Shown here in pieces: positions 10,121 through 20,187 of a DNA stretch of 64,000 bases. The DNA comes from Siphonobacter curvatus (GTDB taxonomy: Bacteria; Bacteroidota; Bacteroidia; Cytophagales; Spirosomataceae). The position numbers and the translations under genes were made by a program. Position 1 is the first letter of the stretch; each line of letters starts with the position of its first letter. The stretch spans positions 186,001 to 250,000 of the forward strand of contig NZ_PTRA01000006.1 of assembly GCF_002943425.1 (NCBI RefSeq). Reading direction: 5' to 3'. The notes under the pieces are model-generated. The model was not told the DNA's origin and ran no database searches. It was given only the letters and a program-made list of their open reading frames with translations.

Positions 10121-11434
10121 ATGAAAAAAGTTTTTCTCTGGTCGATTGTCATTGCATTGGGAGGCTTTCTCTTCGGCTTTGACACCGCAGTGATTTCGGG
10201 TGCGGAGCGAGCCATTCAGGTACTCTGGAACCTGAACGTTTTTGAACATGGTTTAACCGTTTCCATTGCTCTGATCGGGACCGTCCTTGGAGCCTTACTG
10301 GGTGGTATCCCTTCCGATCGACTAGGAAGGCGTAAAACCTTGATCGGCGTAGCCGCCCTTTACTTGATTTCATCGCTAGGAGCTGCGTTATCTCCAACCT
10401 GGATTCCCTTTTTATTCTTTCGTTTTCTGGGAGGTTTAGGCGTAGGGGCTTCCTCGGTTACGGCTCCGCTGTATATATCGGAAATTTCACCGGCCAAATC
10501 CCGGGGACGCATGGTGGCCCTATTTCAGACGAATGTCGTTTTTGGCATATTAATCGCCTACTTATCCAACTACGCCTTTGAAGGCATTGGCGAGCATGCC
10601 TGGCGTTGGATGCTAGGTGTACAGGCCGTACCTTCTTTGTTGTTTCTGCTTTTATTACTGGGCGTTCCCGAAAGCCCTCGCTGGTTAATTAGCAAGTTGG
10701 GCAAGGTGAATGAAGCCCGTCAGATTTTACAAATCATTAATCCAGATGGCTATGAACAAGATGTACAGGCCATCCTGATCGGACAATCCGTACAGGAGCA
10801 TCAATCCGAAGGGCTCTGGGCTAAAACGAACCGTTTTCCGGTGATGCTAGCCCTGGTGTTTGCTTTCTTCAACCAAGTCTCGGGTATCAATGCAATCATC
10901 TACTACGCCCCCCGCATTTTTGAAATGGCCGGTTTTGAAAAAGGGTCTTCTCTTCTTTCGACGACGGGCATTGGGCTAGTGAACTTCTGTTTCACGCTAC
11001 TAGCCATGAATTTTATTGATCGTTTTGGCCGCCGTACGCTGATGCTGATTGGTTCTTTTGGGGTGATTGGTACGCTGATCTTAGTAGCCCGAGCGTTTTA
11101 CACGCAGCAGTTTGATGGCGTTCCCTATTACTTATTCATCTACATCGCCTTCTTTGCTTTTTCGCAGGGAGCCGTTATTTGGGTCTTTATCTCTGAGATT
11201 TTCCCCAATAGTATTCGGGCGAAAGGTCAGGCTCTGGGAAGCTTCACGCACTGGTTCATGGCAGCGTTAATTGCGTTTACCTTTCCCTACTTGTCCGAAA
11301 AACTAGGCGGCGGACACACCTTTTCCTTTTTTGCCATCATGATGGTTCTGCAACTGCTGTTTGTCTGGCGTATCATGCCCGAAACCAAGGGAACCAGCCT
11401 GGAGCAGATGGATCGAACCTTAGTCATTCACTAA
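10121..11434 (+). CDS. MFS sugar porter (probable fructose importer)
   Basis: The 437-residue inner-membrane protein belongs to the sugar porter group of the major facilitator superfamily. It has twelve predicted membrane helices and the family signatures DRLGRRK after helix 2, PESPRWL after helix 6, DRFGRR after helix 8 and PETKG after helix 12, with a 'QVSGINAIIYY' sugar-binding helix 7 motif. I chose ATG 10121 (MKKVFLW) over the TTG at 10103 because it puts the first helix at the N-terminus, as in relatives. It is the first gene of a five-gene operon and lies 45 bases ahead of the fructokinase ATG. Transport of fructose released by the GH32 enzyme is inferred from the operon. Confidence 0.9.
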   Translation: MKKVFLWSIVIALGGFLFGFDTAVISGAERAIQVLWNLNVFEHGLTVSIALIGTVLGALLGGIPSDRLGRRKTLIGVAALYLISSLGAALSPTWIPFLFFRFLGGLGVGASSVTAPLYISEISPAKSRGRMVALFQTNVVFGILIAYLSNYAFEGIGEHAWRWMLGVQAVPSLLFLLLLLGVPESPRWLISKLGKVNEARQILQIINPDGYEQDVQAILIGQSVQEHQSEGLWAKTNRFPVMLALVFAFFNQVSGINAIIYYAPRIFEMAGFEKGSSLLSTTGIGLVNFCFTLLAMNFIDRFGRRTLMLIGSFGVIGTLILVARAFYTQQFDGVPYYLFIYIAFFAFSQGAVIWVFISEIFPNSIRAKGQALGSFTHWFMAALIAFTFPYLSEKLGGGHTFSFFAIMMVLQLLFVWRIMPETKGTSLEQMDRTLVIH

Positions 11435-11479
11435 TCGGTACGGAGGAACAACCCTTTGTATCAGACAACACCTATCCAT

Positions 11480-12370
11480 ATGAACGCTAAACTTAGCATG
11501 GTCTGTTTCGGAGAAGTACTCTGGGACATATTGCCAACCGGACGGCAGGCGGGCGGAGCTCCTTTCAATGTCGCCGTTCACGCTCATCAATTGGGTTTTA
11601 ACGCAAAACTTATCAGTCGGGTGGGCGAAGATGAACTGGGGCACGAATTACTGGCTTTCATGGAGGAAAAGGGTATCGAAACCTCGTCGGTTCAACGCGG
11701 CAAGACGCACTTGACGGGCGTGGTGAAAGCCAATGTGAGCAACCGAAGTGAAGTCACCTACCAAATTGTGCAACCCGTAGCCTGGGATTACATCAGTTAT
11801 GATTCAACGGTATCGGAGTGGGTAAAAGAAGCAAACCTCTTCGTATACGGGAGTTTGGGAGCCCGGAGTGCCCGGAGTCGGGAAACCCTTTACCAATTAC
11901 TCGAAGAAGCTAACTGTAAAGTATTTGATATTAACCTACGTCCCCCGCATTACACGCGAGCGATCGTGGAGCATTTGATCGAAAAGGCGGATATCGTTAA
12001 AATGAACCACCACGAATTAGCCGAAGTGACTTCCTGGTATGAGTATCCGGGTGAACCCGAAACGGCCATGCGGCATTTAGCCGAACGGTATGATTTACGT
12101 ACGGTATGTGTAACGCGGGGTGAGAACGGAGCCTGCCTCTTACACAACGATCTCTTTTATGAAAATCAGGGCGTCTACGTGGAGGTTCAGGATACCATTG
12201 GCAGTGGAGATTCCTTTTTGGCGGCCTTACTTTATCAATTACAAGTCAATTCATCGATTCAGGCAGCCCTTGATTTTGCCTGTGCCACTGGCTCTTATGT
12301 AGCTACGCAGCACGGAGCTACACCCATTCTTTCCCACACAACGGTTGAATCCTTTATGCAGATGGTATAA
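11480..12370 (+). CDS. PfkB family carbohydrate kinase, probable fructokinase
   Basis: This cytoplasmic ribokinase-family enzyme probably phosphorylates incoming fructose with ATP. The N-terminus 'VCFGEVLWDILP' and the anion-hole motif GSGDSF with catalytic Asp244 (counted from ATG 11480) are typical of the bacterial fructokinase branch. The 'GGAPFNVAVHAHQLG' segment is the usual substrate-binding region. A TTG at 11456 is in frame and lies 9 bases after a GGAGG sequence, so the longer form (304 residues) is possible. ATG 11480 gives the family-typical N-terminus. It sits between the sugar porter and SusC in the fructan operon, and the next gene starts 30 bases later. Confidence 0.9.
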   Translation: MNAKLSMVCFGEVLWDILPTGRQAGGAPFNVAVHAHQLGFNAKLISRVGEDELGHELLAFMEEKGIETSSVQRGKTHLTGVVKANVSNRSEVTYQIVQPVAWDYISYDSTVSEWVKEANLFVYGSLGARSARSRETLYQLLEEANCKVFDINLRPPHYTRAIVEHLIEKADIVKMNHHELAEVTSWYEYPGEPETAMRHLAERYDLRTVCVTRGENGACLLHNDLFYENQGVYVEVQDTIGSGDSFLAALLYQLQVNSSIQAALDFACATGSYVATQHGATPILSHTTVESFMQMV

Positions 12371-12400
12371 TATAATCTTAACACTTTCTCTAAAACCTCT

Positions 12401-15400
12401 ATGAAATACTTTTTATGGCTCGTACTGCTATTCAGTACGATCGGGGCTACTATGGCCCAAGACAAAATACCCGTTTCCGGAAAAATAACCTCAAAGACCG
12501 ATGCTCAACCGATTCCTGGGGTAACGGTTTTAGAAAAAGGAACCACTAATGGCACCACTACGAACGAAAAAGGCGAGTATACACTACGGGTTTCGCCGGG
12601 GGCAACTTTGCTTTTTTCGTTCATAGGCATGGTTTCCCAGGAAGCAGCCCTTGGTAATTCCAGTGTGCTGGATATGATCCTTGAGGAAGATTTGAAAAAG
12701 CTGGATGAAGTCGTCGTCACGGGTTATAAAGCCGAACGCAAGGCCGATCTTACGGGTGCTGTTTCGGTGGTTAAACTGAGCGATATTAAAGATATTCCAA
12801 CGGCGGACCCCATCAAAAATCTACAGGGACGCGTAGCGGGTATGCAAGTTACGACGAGTGGCTCGCCCGGAGCCACCGCGAGTGTCCGCATCAGGGGTCA
12901 GGGAACGCTCAACAATAATGATCCTTTGTACGTCATTGACGGAATTCCTACCAAGGAAGGGCTTCAATCGATCAATCAAAATGATATTGAATCCATTCAG
13001 GTACTCAAAGATGCTTCGGCGGCTAGTATCTATGGGTCACGGGCGGGAAATGGCGTGATCATCGTTACTACCAAACGGGCCAAAGCCGGATTTAGTCGTA
13101 TTGACTTTAGCTCCTTCTGGTCATTTCAACGATATCAATCCAAACTTAGGGTACTTAATACGGAGCAGCGGGCCCGCGTATACTGGCAAGCGGCGGTCAA
13201 TGACGGCGTTACGCCCTCCAGCCCCTTGTACCAATTTAACTCGCATTTGGACGCTCAGGGAAAACCTGTCCTGGACGGCGTAAGCTATCCGGAGTTTATT
13301 GACGCCGCTCAGACGATGCGTCCGGCCAATACTCGCTGGTTTGACGAAATCTCCCAAACGGGATTGATGCAGTCGTATAACCTTAACTTCTCGAATGGTG
13401 GAGAAAAAGGGACGATGCTTTTTTCACTCAATTACCTAGATCATGACGGGATCATCAAGGAAACGAATCTGAACCGCCTGACGCTCCGACTCAATTCAGA
13501 TTATAATTTCCTACAAGGTAAACTCAAGGTGGGTGAAAATCTGACTTTCGCGAAAACCAGACAAACCTTGCTGCCCGAGGGAGAGATCATGAACATGGCC
13601 TTGATCCAGCAATCCATCGTACCCGTTCGTACGCTCACGGGTGGTTGGGGCGGGCCCGTAGCCAGTATGAGTGATCGGCAGAACCCGGTACGCCTCATCG
13701 CCGATAACCAGCAGAACAAGTCGTATGCGGGTCGCATTTTTGGGAATGTGTACGCTGATTTAGAAATCCTGCCCAAACTTCAGCTTCGCACCAGTATTGG
13801 CGTGGATTATACGCTCGGCAGTCAGCGAGTCCTTTACAAAGCCTACACGTCAGGATTTTTATCCGACCCGATGAACCGGGCGACAAATACAGAAAACTTT
13901 TATGGAAACTGGATTTGGCAGAATACGTTGACGTATAGTTTAGAGCGTAATAAGCATCGGCTTGACTTTTTAGCGGGTACCGAGCGTATTCGCTATAACA
14001 ACCAGAGCTTCTGGGCCAGTCGCCAGGGCTTTGCTTTACAAACGCCCGAATACATGTACCTGGACGCCGGCTCTGCGAACAAAGACAACGGTGGCTCCGC
14101 TTTTGGTTACGGCCTCATGTCTTTCTTTGGCAAAGTAAATTACGCCCTAGCCGATCGCTATCTGGCTTCGGTAACCGTTCGGCGGGATGGCTCTTCCCGT
14201 TTTGGAAGCGACCAGCGGTACGGAACCTTTCCGGCGTTCTCGCTAGGATGGCGATTGAGCGAAGAGAATTTCCTAAAAGACCACGTAACGGCCATTTCCG
14301 ATTTGAAGTTACGCTTTGGCTGGGGAGTCACGGGAAATCAGGATTTTGCCAACAACGCCATTTATCGCTTGTACGAGTCTAACTACGGTATTGATCCAAC
14401 CTGGGATTTTGACATCGGAACCGCTTACGATATAACGGGAGCAAATACAGGTAGCCTCCCTTCCGGTTATCGACTCATTCAACAGGGAAATGATAAACTG
14501 AAATGGGAGTCTACCACCCAAACCAATTACGGCATTGACTTCAGTTTATTCGAGTACAAGCTTACCGGATCAGTCGATTATTTTGTGAAGAAAACGAAAG
14601 ATATTCTCGTCAGTCCGCCTTACCTGGGCGTCGTGGGCGAAGGAGGGAACCAGTGGGTAAACGGAGCTTCCATGGAAAACTCTGGCATTGAGCTGCAACT
14701 GGGGTACCAAGGGAAAATTGCTAATAAGGTCAACTTTAACTTGTCGGGTAATATTTCTTCCTACCAAAATAAAGTGACCTACTTGCCCAGAGAAGTCGTG
14801 AACTCTTACGGCGGCAATGGTCGGGATGTCACCATTCTGGGAAGATCGATCAATTCAATCTATGGCTACGTCGCCGATGGAATTTTTCAAACCCAGGAAC
14901 AGGTAGATTCCTACGCAACCCAGATCGGAAAGGAGGTGGGCCGCATTCGTTACAAAGACCTGAACGGAGATGGCGTAGTTGATGACAGAGATCGGACCTG
15001 GATCGGTAACAGTAATCCGAAATTCATGTACGGACTGAACGCTGATTTTTCCTTTAAAGGAATTGATGTGGTGCTTTTCTTCCAGGGCCTACAACGGGCG
15101 GACGTTTACAATGATAATAAGCTCCTGACGGACTTTGCCTCGCTGGCTTCGGGCGTAAACTGGGGGGAGCGTACCTTAGATGCCTGGTCGCCGACCAATC
15201 CTACATCTACGATTCCTGCCTTAACCCTGACGGATAAGAACAACGAACAGAGAAGATCTTCCTATTTTGTCGAACAGGGTTCGTATCTGAAACTCCGAAA
15301 CGTACAGGTCGGCTATACCATTCCGGCAACACTTCTCAAGCGGTACCGCATGCAGCAAGCCCGGTTGTATGTACAGGCTCAAAATGTTTTAACGCTTCGC

Positions 15401-15505
15401 AAGAAAACCGGCAACTCCGCCTACACAGGAGTAGATCCCGAAACTCCGAATGCGACCTATCCCATCCCAGCCGTGTACACACTGGGACTTAATCTATCCT
15501 TTTAA
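12401..15505 (+). CDS. SusC/RagA family TonB-linked outer-membrane protein (fructan locus)
   Basis: The 1034-residue outer-membrane transporter imports oligosaccharides captured by its SusD partner, powered by TonB. A signal peptide (1-20, ending TMAQ) is followed by a carboxypeptidase-regulatory-like domain (about 23-105), the TonB box/plug region starting near 'LDEVVVTGYKAE', the SusC signature 'DPLYVIDGIP' near residue 173 and 'SIYGSRAGNGVIIVTTK', and then a 22-strand-type barrel ending in 'YTLGLNLSF'. Length is normal for the family. It begins 30 bases after the fructokinase and ends 14 bases before SusD. Fructan oligosaccharides as substrate are inferred from the neighbouring GH32 and fructokinase genes. 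Confidence 0.93.
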   Translation: MKYFLWLVLLFSTIGATMAQDKIPVSGKITSKTDAQPIPGVTVLEKGTTNGTTTNEKGEYTLRVSPGATLLFSFIGMVSQEAALGNSSVLDMILEEDLKKLDEVVVTGYKAERKADLTGAVSVVKLSDIKDIPTADPIKNLQGRVAGMQVTTSGSPGATASVRIRGQGTLNNNDPLYVIDGIPTKEGLQSINQNDIESIQVLKDASAASIYGSRAGNGVIIVTTKRAKAGFSRIDFSSFWSFQRYQSKLRVLNTEQRARVYWQAAVNDGVTPSSPLYQFNSHLDAQGKPVLDGVSYPEFIDAAQTMRPANTRWFDEISQTGLMQSYNLNFSNGGEKGTMLFSLNYLDHDGIIKETNLNRLTLRLNSDYNFLQGKLKVGENLTFAKTRQTLLPEGEIMNMALIQQSIVPVRTLTGGWGGPVASMSDRQNPVRLIADNQQNKSYAGRIFGNVYADLEILPKLQLRTSIGVDYTLGSQRVLYKAYTSGFLSDPMNRATNTENFYGNWIWQNTLTYSLERNKHRLDFLAGTERIRYNNQSFWASRQGFALQTPEYMYLDAGSANKDNGGSAFGYGLMSFFGKVNYALADRYLASVTVRRDGSSRFGSDQRYGTFPAFSLGWRLSEENFLKDHVTAISDLKLRFGWGVTGNQDFANNAIYRLYESNYGIDPTWDFDIGTAYDITGANTGSLPSGYRLIQQGNDKLKWESTTQTNYGIDFSLFEYKLTGSVDYFVKKTKDILVSPPYLGVVGEGGNQWVNGASMENSGIELQLGYQGKIANKVNFNLSGNISSYQNKVTYLPREVVNSYGGNGRDVTILGRSINSIYGYVADGIFQTQEQVDSYATQIGKEVGRIRYKDLNGDGVVDDRDRTWIGNSNPKFMYGLNADFSFKGIDVVLFFQGLQRADVYNDNKLLTDFASLASGVNWGERTLDAWSPTNPTSTIPALTLTDKNNEQRRSSYFVEQGSYLKLRNVQVGYTIPATLLKRYRMQQARLYVQAQNVLTLRKKTGNSAYTGVDPETPNATYPIPAVYTLGLNLSF

Positions 15506-15519
15506 CCTCGAAATCCGTT

Positions 15520-17238
15520 ATGAAACTAACACGCCTTTTACTGGCTACGCTCCTGATCGTAGCCGGGAACAGCTGCCAGCGAGCCTTAGACGTTGCTCCT
15601 AATGCCGTGATCGATGGCGATGCACTCAATACCCCGGAGAACATTGAAAAATTATGCACGGCTGCCTACGCAGCCATCGGCAATGACCATTACACCGCAC
15701 CCTTCACCCTGTGGCCCTACGGGAACCTGCGTTCAGGGGATGCCTATAAGGGAGGGGCGGGTACGGCTGATATTAGTGCCTTCCATTTTTACGAAACCTT
15801 TTCCTATATCCGGCCCGATCTAAGCGAGAGTGATGTGATCTGGTATCGTTTATATGTATCCATTTCTCGGGCGAATGATGCGTTGAGACGCCTCAATGCG
15901 ATGAGTGAGGAGGCTTTCCCGAACAAAAAAGTACGACAGGCCGAAATGCGTTTTTTGAGGGGTCATTCCTACTTTGATCTGAAAATCCTGTTCAAGAATA
16001 TTCCCTACATTGATGAGAGTGTGCCGACTCAGGAGTACGGTAAGATTTCCAACGTTGACTTATCCAATGAAGAAAGTTGGAACAAGATTGCCGATGATTT
16101 TCGGTTTGGGACGGAAAATTTACCCGTAGCTCAACCCGAAAAAGGACGGGCCGATCAGATTGCCGCCAAAGCTTATCTGGCCAAAGTGTTACTGTATCAG
16201 GCGTATCAGCAGGATGTGAACCATAACGTAACGGGTATCAATCAAGCCAAGCTAACGGAAGTGGTGACGCTTACCGACGCCGTAATCACTTCCGGACGAT
16301 ACGGGCTGTTTGATGACTTCAGCAAGAATTTCCTCTATGAGTACGATAACGGTACCGAATCGATCTTCGCCATTCAACGTTCCAAGAATGATGGAACGCC
16401 CAAAGGTCGGCTGGACTGGAGCAGTGCCTTAAGTTATCCCATGAATACCGAGTACGGATGCTGCGGGTTTCATCAGCCCAGTCAAAATCTGGTCAATGCG
16501 TTTAAAACGGATTCGCAGGGCTTGCCCCTCTTTGATACGTTCAATCAAAAAGACGTCAAGGAATTGAGCGATTTTCAACAAAATACGTTCGATCCACGGC
16601 TGGACCATACGGTAGCCATTCCGGGTCATCCCTATAAATACAAGCCCGACTTTATCTACCAGGCCAGCTGGGCACGGGCTCCGGACATCTATGGTTCGTA
16701 TGCTTCCATGAAAGAAACGGTAGCATACGATAGTCCTGGTTTTCAGAAGGTACCGCCGTTTATGGGAAGTGCTAAAAACAATATTCTCCTCAGATACGCC
16801 GATGTGCTTTTGTGGAAAGCAGAAGCATTGATCGAACTCGGTCGGGAAAATGAAGCCTTGCCTCTCATTAATCAGATTCGGCAGCGGGCGAAGCGAAGTA
16901 CCGCTCTGCTAAAGGATAAAACGGGGAAAGATATTTCTTCCTACAAGTTAGAGACGTATCAGCCCGGTGTGAACTGTACCTGGAATCGGACGTTCGCTCG
17001 ACAGGCCCTGCGTTGGGAACGACGACTGGAGTTTGCCATGGAAGGAAATCGATTTTTTGATCTGGTTCGGTGGGGAATCGCAGCTGAATACTTGAATGCC
17101 TATTTCACGCAGGAAAAGACCAAGCGGGAATACCTGAAAGAAGCCCGTTTTACCAAAAACAGGGATGAATATCTACCCATTCCTTTAAACCAGATTAACT
17201 ACACGGCTAATTTGTACCAGCAAAATCCGGGCTGGTAA
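15520..17238 (+). CDS. SusD/RagB family surface glycan-binding lipoprotein (fructan locus)
   Basis: The 572-residue surface lipoprotein is thought to cap the SusC barrel and bind the glycan. Its type II signal peptide ends at Cys19 (IVAGNSC). The N-terminal 'PENIEKLCTAAYAAIGND' and the C-terminal 'RWERRLEFAMEGNRFFDLVRWG' blocks are hallmark SusD/RagB sequences, and the protein ends in 'YQQNPGW', the usual NPGY/W tail. It follows SusC after 14 bases and precedes the GH32 gene. It has no similarity beyond family motifs to the other two SusD proteins here, so separate glycan specificity is likely. Confidence 0.93.
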   Translation: MKLTRLLLATLLIVAGNSCQRALDVAPNAVIDGDALNTPENIEKLCTAAYAAIGNDHYTAPFTLWPYGNLRSGDAYKGGAGTADISAFHFYETFSYIRPDLSESDVIWYRLYVSISRANDALRRLNAMSEEAFPNKKVRQAEMRFLRGHSYFDLKILFKNIPYIDESVPTQEYGKISNVDLSNEESWNKIADDFRFGTENLPVAQPEKGRADQIAAKAYLAKVLLYQAYQQDVNHNVTGINQAKLTEVVTLTDAVITSGRYGLFDDFSKNFLYEYDNGTESIFAIQRSKNDGTPKGRLDWSSALSYPMNTEYGCCGFHQPSQNLVNAFKTDSQGLPLFDTFNQKDVKELSDFQQNTFDPRLDHTVAIPGHPYKYKPDFIYQASWARAPDIYGSYASMKETVAYDSPGFQKVPPFMGSAKNNILLRYADVLLWKAEALIELGRENEALPLINQIRQRAKRSTALLKDKTGKDISSYKLETYQPGVNCTWNRTFARQALRWERRLEFAMEGNRFFDLVRWGIAAEYLNAYFTQEKTKREYLKEARFTKNRDEYLPIPLNQINYTANLYQQNPGW

Positions 17239-17297
17239 TTCTGGAGCCTTTGCTATTTTATCTTTACCGAACTAACGGGGTATGTACCCTATTTACT

Positions 17298-18866
17298 ATG
17301 AAAAGTTATCTAGTATCGGCCCTTGCTGCCGCATTGATCATAATGGATTCCAGCGTGCAAGCCCAGAGTCCTGCTCCCGCTACTTCCACCGAAAAGTACC
17401 GCCCGGCCTTTCACTTTACTCCTCAAAAAAACTGGATCAACGATCCCAATGGGCTGGTGTATTACGACGGCGAATATCACCTGTTTTACCAATACAATCC
17501 CCAGGGAAATCGCTGGGGCCACATGAGCTGGGGACACGCCGTGAGTAAGGATTTACTGCACTGGAACGAACTGCCCGTGGCACTCAACGAGTTTGCCAAT
17601 CCAGATGGGAAAAGTGTAACCATGATCTTTTCGGGGAGTGCTGTCATCGACTATGGAAACACCAGTAAGCTTTGCCCGACGGGCACGAAAGATTGTATGG
17701 TCGCCATTTACACCTCGCACGTCGATGAGAAAGGCAAGGCTTTGGCCCAGCACCAGAGTTTAGCTTACAGTGCGGACAAGGGTCGTACCTGGCAGCAGTA
17801 TGCGAAGAATCCAGTACTGGAACTGAACACGAATGAGTTTCGGGATCCTAATGTATTCTGGTATGAACCCCAAAAAAAATGGGTGATGGCTGCCGTCAAA
17901 CCGGATGAATACAGCGTGCTGTTTTTTGAGTCGAAAGACCTGAAATCCTGGAAGCAGATGAGTCGGTTTGGCAAACAGGGGGATCAAAGCAAAATCTGGG
18001 AATGCCCTTCGCTGATTCAGGTACCTATTCTCAATGAGCCGGGTAAAAGCCGCTGGGTATTATTTATCTCTTCGGGACATCGCCAGAAAGGATACGTGGG
18101 CATGCAGTACTTTGTCGGCGATTTTGATGGTACCAACTTTAAACTCGATCAAGAAAATCCTAAACCTGCATCACCCGAATGGGGTAATGTGGTTGATTAC
18201 GGAAAGGATTATTACGCGGCCATTCCCTACAATAATCTACCAGCTTCGCAAAAACGACCCGTTATGATAGGTTGGGTTAATAACTGGGAATACGCGAACG
18301 ATTTACCGACTGAACCTTTCAAAGGAGCCATGTCACTCCCTCGCGAAGTGGCTCTGAAGCGTACCGACGAAGGGCTCGTACTGATTCAGCAGCCTAAAAT
18401 CTCAGGCTTACGTAAACAAGTACGCTACCAGCAGAAGTCGCTTACGTTGAATACTACTAGCCAAGTAATCCCGCAAACGGTGGCTTCGCCGTTTGAACTG
18501 GAAGTAACGCTAGTGCCCGGTCAGGCCGAGTCCCAGGGTATCCGTCTGTACAAGAATGGTTCAGAAGAGACGATTCTTTCCTACCAAGCGGGGAAGATTC
18601 AGCTGGATCGGCGTACCTCCGGTAATGTCACTTTTCACCAGCGATTTCCCAGCATAGAGGAAGCTCCGGTAACGCTTCAAAATGGAGCGATAAAACTACG
18701 CCTTATTGCCGATGCTTCGGTACTGGAAGTGTACGTCAATGATGGAAAAGCCGTACTGACGGATTTAGTTTTTCCCGAAAAGACCACTGGACAATTGGAG
18801 TTGTTTACGAAAGGCGGCACGGGTGAATTCAAAGATTTGAAAATATCATCCCTTACGGCCAAGTAG
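17298..18866 (+). CDS. GH32 fructan hydrolase (levanase/inulinase/invertase type)
   Basis: This exported glycoside hydrolase family 32 enzyme cleaves beta-fructofuranosidic bonds. Starting at ATG 17298 gives 522 residues with a signal peptide (to about residue 24, SVQAQ). The five-bladed propeller shows the family triad: nucleophile Asp49 in WINDPNG, stabiliser Asp183 in FRDPN, and acid/base Glu235 in WECPS. The C-terminal 150 residues form the usual beta-sandwich. The upstream 16 codons in the longer frame lack signal-peptide character, so ATG 17298 is preferred. It closes the fructan operon, and a 23-bp perfect hairpin begins at the base after its stop. The sequence does not tell levan from inulin or sucrose. 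Confidence 0.93.
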   Translation: MKSYLVSALAAALIIMDSSVQAQSPAPATSTEKYRPAFHFTPQKNWINDPNGLVYYDGEYHLFYQYNPQGNRWGHMSWGHAVSKDLLHWNELPVALNEFANPDGKSVTMIFSGSAVIDYGNTSKLCPTGTKDCMVAIYTSHVDEKGKALAQHQSLAYSADKGRTWQQYAKNPVLELNTNEFRDPNVFWYEPQKKWVMAAVKPDEYSVLFFESKDLKSWKQMSRFGKQGDQSKIWECPSLIQVPILNEPGKSRWVLFISSGHRQKGYVGMQYFVGDFDGTNFKLDQENPKPASPEWGNVVDYGKDYYAAIPYNNLPASQKRPVMIGWVNNWEYANDLPTEPFKGAMSLPREVALKRTDEGLVLIQQPKISGLRKQVRYQQKSLTLNTTSQVIPQTVASPFELEVTLVPGQAESQGIRLYKNGSEETILSYQAGKIQLDRRTSGNVTFHQRFPSIEEAPVTLQNGAIKLRLIADASVLEVYVNDGKAVLTDLVFPEKTTGQLELFTKGGTGEFKDLKISSLTAK

Positions 18867-18927
18867 TACGAACAGAGAACGGGTTGACTAACGAAAATCT
18901 TCGCAGTCAACCCGTTCTCTGTTCGTA
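18867..18927. terminator. Bidirectional terminator hairpin, 23-bp perfect stem
   Basis: The arms 18867-18889 and 18905-18927 are exact reverse complements with a 15-base loop. The hairpin starts immediately after the GH32 stop codon and ends 47 bases before the 3' end of the convergent aldo/keto reductase gene, so it can end transcription from both sides. Confidence 0.85.
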
Positions 18928-18973
18928 AAAGCGTATCGTTTGGACCTGTTATGTTCAGGAACAGGGAAAGAGC

Positions 18974-19996
18974 TTACGTTCGGGAAGCAATCAAGCCTTC
19001 CTGTACTAAAGCCTCCCAAAATTCGTCTGGAATTGTTTTCGTCGCCATTTCAATATTAGGCTTCACTTTACTGGGTTTGGTAGTACTCAACGCTACGCTA
19101 TGGACGCCCGGAACAGTAAAACCGAAGTTAAAACACGCCTCGGCGGGCTTGATATCAAACTGTTCACACACCGCCCAGAATTTTTCTCGCCATTGCAGCA
19201 GCTTTTTGCCTTCTTCAGTAGTTTGATCGACCAGGCGATAGTTGTAATAGTCACTGCCAATGAGAAAACCTCCGTTAAACACGGCTGAATTAATGACTAC
19301 CACTCCTTTTTGATGCAACTGTTGGATAAATTCAATCAGTGCGGTTGGGTGATCATAAAGCGTAAGGCTATTGGCAATCATAACCCAGTCCAGCTGTACA
19401 TCCTTCGAGAGTCGTTCGATGATCTGCCATTGTTTGGCTCCTACGCCCACGCCGAGTACTTGCCCGGATGCTTTTAACTCGGAAAGGGCTCGATACGCGT
19501 CTAAGACATCCTGATATAGAGCCTCTTCCTCCTCTTGACTCGTGGCTCTGGCTAAGTATTCGTCGGGATCGTGTACCGAGGCCAATTGGGAGCTATACCG
19601 ACCCAGCAATTCATTTCCCTGGTGAAAACATTCCAAAATACCCTCGTAACTAATTCGCTGGATCGCATCATTTTTGAGATCCTTCCAAACACCGGGCTCA
19701 AAGGTAGGTTCATCCGTAGTAAGTGGCACCTGGTACCAGCCTAGCTTATTACTAATGAGAACATCTTTGGGATCTACTTTTAATTCTTCCAGGCATTTCC
19801 CCAATGATTCCAGGGCTAAGCCCGCACCGTACTTGCCGGCTGTATCAAAAACGGCCTTCCCGGGTGAGTTTTCAACGCAAGCTTGCACAATGCTACGTTT
19901 GGTTTCGAAAGGAGTGGCTTCGTAAATATTACCGAGGCAACTGGTTCCGAAAATGACGGGGGGAAGATCGAGACCTGTTGAAGAAAGGGCTTGCAT
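18974..19996 (-). CDS. Aldo/keto reductase, possibly an L-fucose/aldose dehydrogenase
   Basis: The 340-residue cytoplasmic NAD(P)-dependent oxidoreductase shows the complete aldo/keto reductase tetrad: Asp51 and Tyr56 (FDTAGKYG), Lys84 (SNKLGW) and His142 (SVHDPDEY). The N-terminus 'LPPVIFGTSCLGN' and the overall size fit the branch that contains D-threo-aldose 1-dehydrogenases (L-fucose dehydrogenases) and pyridoxal 4-dehydrogenase. It lies downstream of the SusD gene on the same strand, after a hairpin at 20139-20177. Given the GH29 fucosidase and the mutarotase in the same cluster, oxidation of L-fucose to fuconolactone is a reasonable but unproven role. No lactonase or fuconate dehydratase is in view. 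Confidence 0.85.
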   Translation of the reverse strand: MQALSSTGLDLPPVIFGTSCLGNIYEATPFETKRSIVQACVENSPGKAVFDTAGKYGAGLALESLGKCLEELKVDPKDVLISNKLGWYQVPLTTDEPTFEPGVWKDLKNDAIQRISYEGILECFHQGNELLGRYSSQLASVHDPDEYLARATSQEEEEALYQDVLDAYRALSELKASGQVLGVGVGAKQWQIIERLSKDVQLDWVMIANSLTLYDHPTALIEFIQQLHQKGVVVINSAVFNGGFLIGSDYYNYRLVDQTTEEGKKLLQWREKFWAVCEQFDIKPAEACFNFGFTVPGVHSVALSTTKPSKVKPNIEMATKTIPDEFWEALVQEGLIASRT

Positions 19997-20138
19997 GAAA
20001 ATTCGTTTAGAAAGCGAATACTAGACTGGAAAAGCAAAAATGGCAATCGAATGATGAAAATGAAAAGGAACTCGTGCTTAAACCATAGACTTTATTTCAA
20101 GGGCTGGAACCTATCAACAAGGTATAAATAATTGCTTT

Positions 20139-20177
20139 TAGCCCTCTCAAAAGTGGATACATCTTCTGAGAGGGCTA
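20139..20177. terminator. Terminator hairpin after SusD
   Basis: The arms 20139-20153 and 20163-20177 pair at 14 of 15 positions around a 9-base loop. It lies 11 bases beyond the end of the minus-strand SusD gene and separates it from the aldo/keto reductase. Confidence 0.75.
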
Positions 20178-20187
20178 GGAAGTTTCA

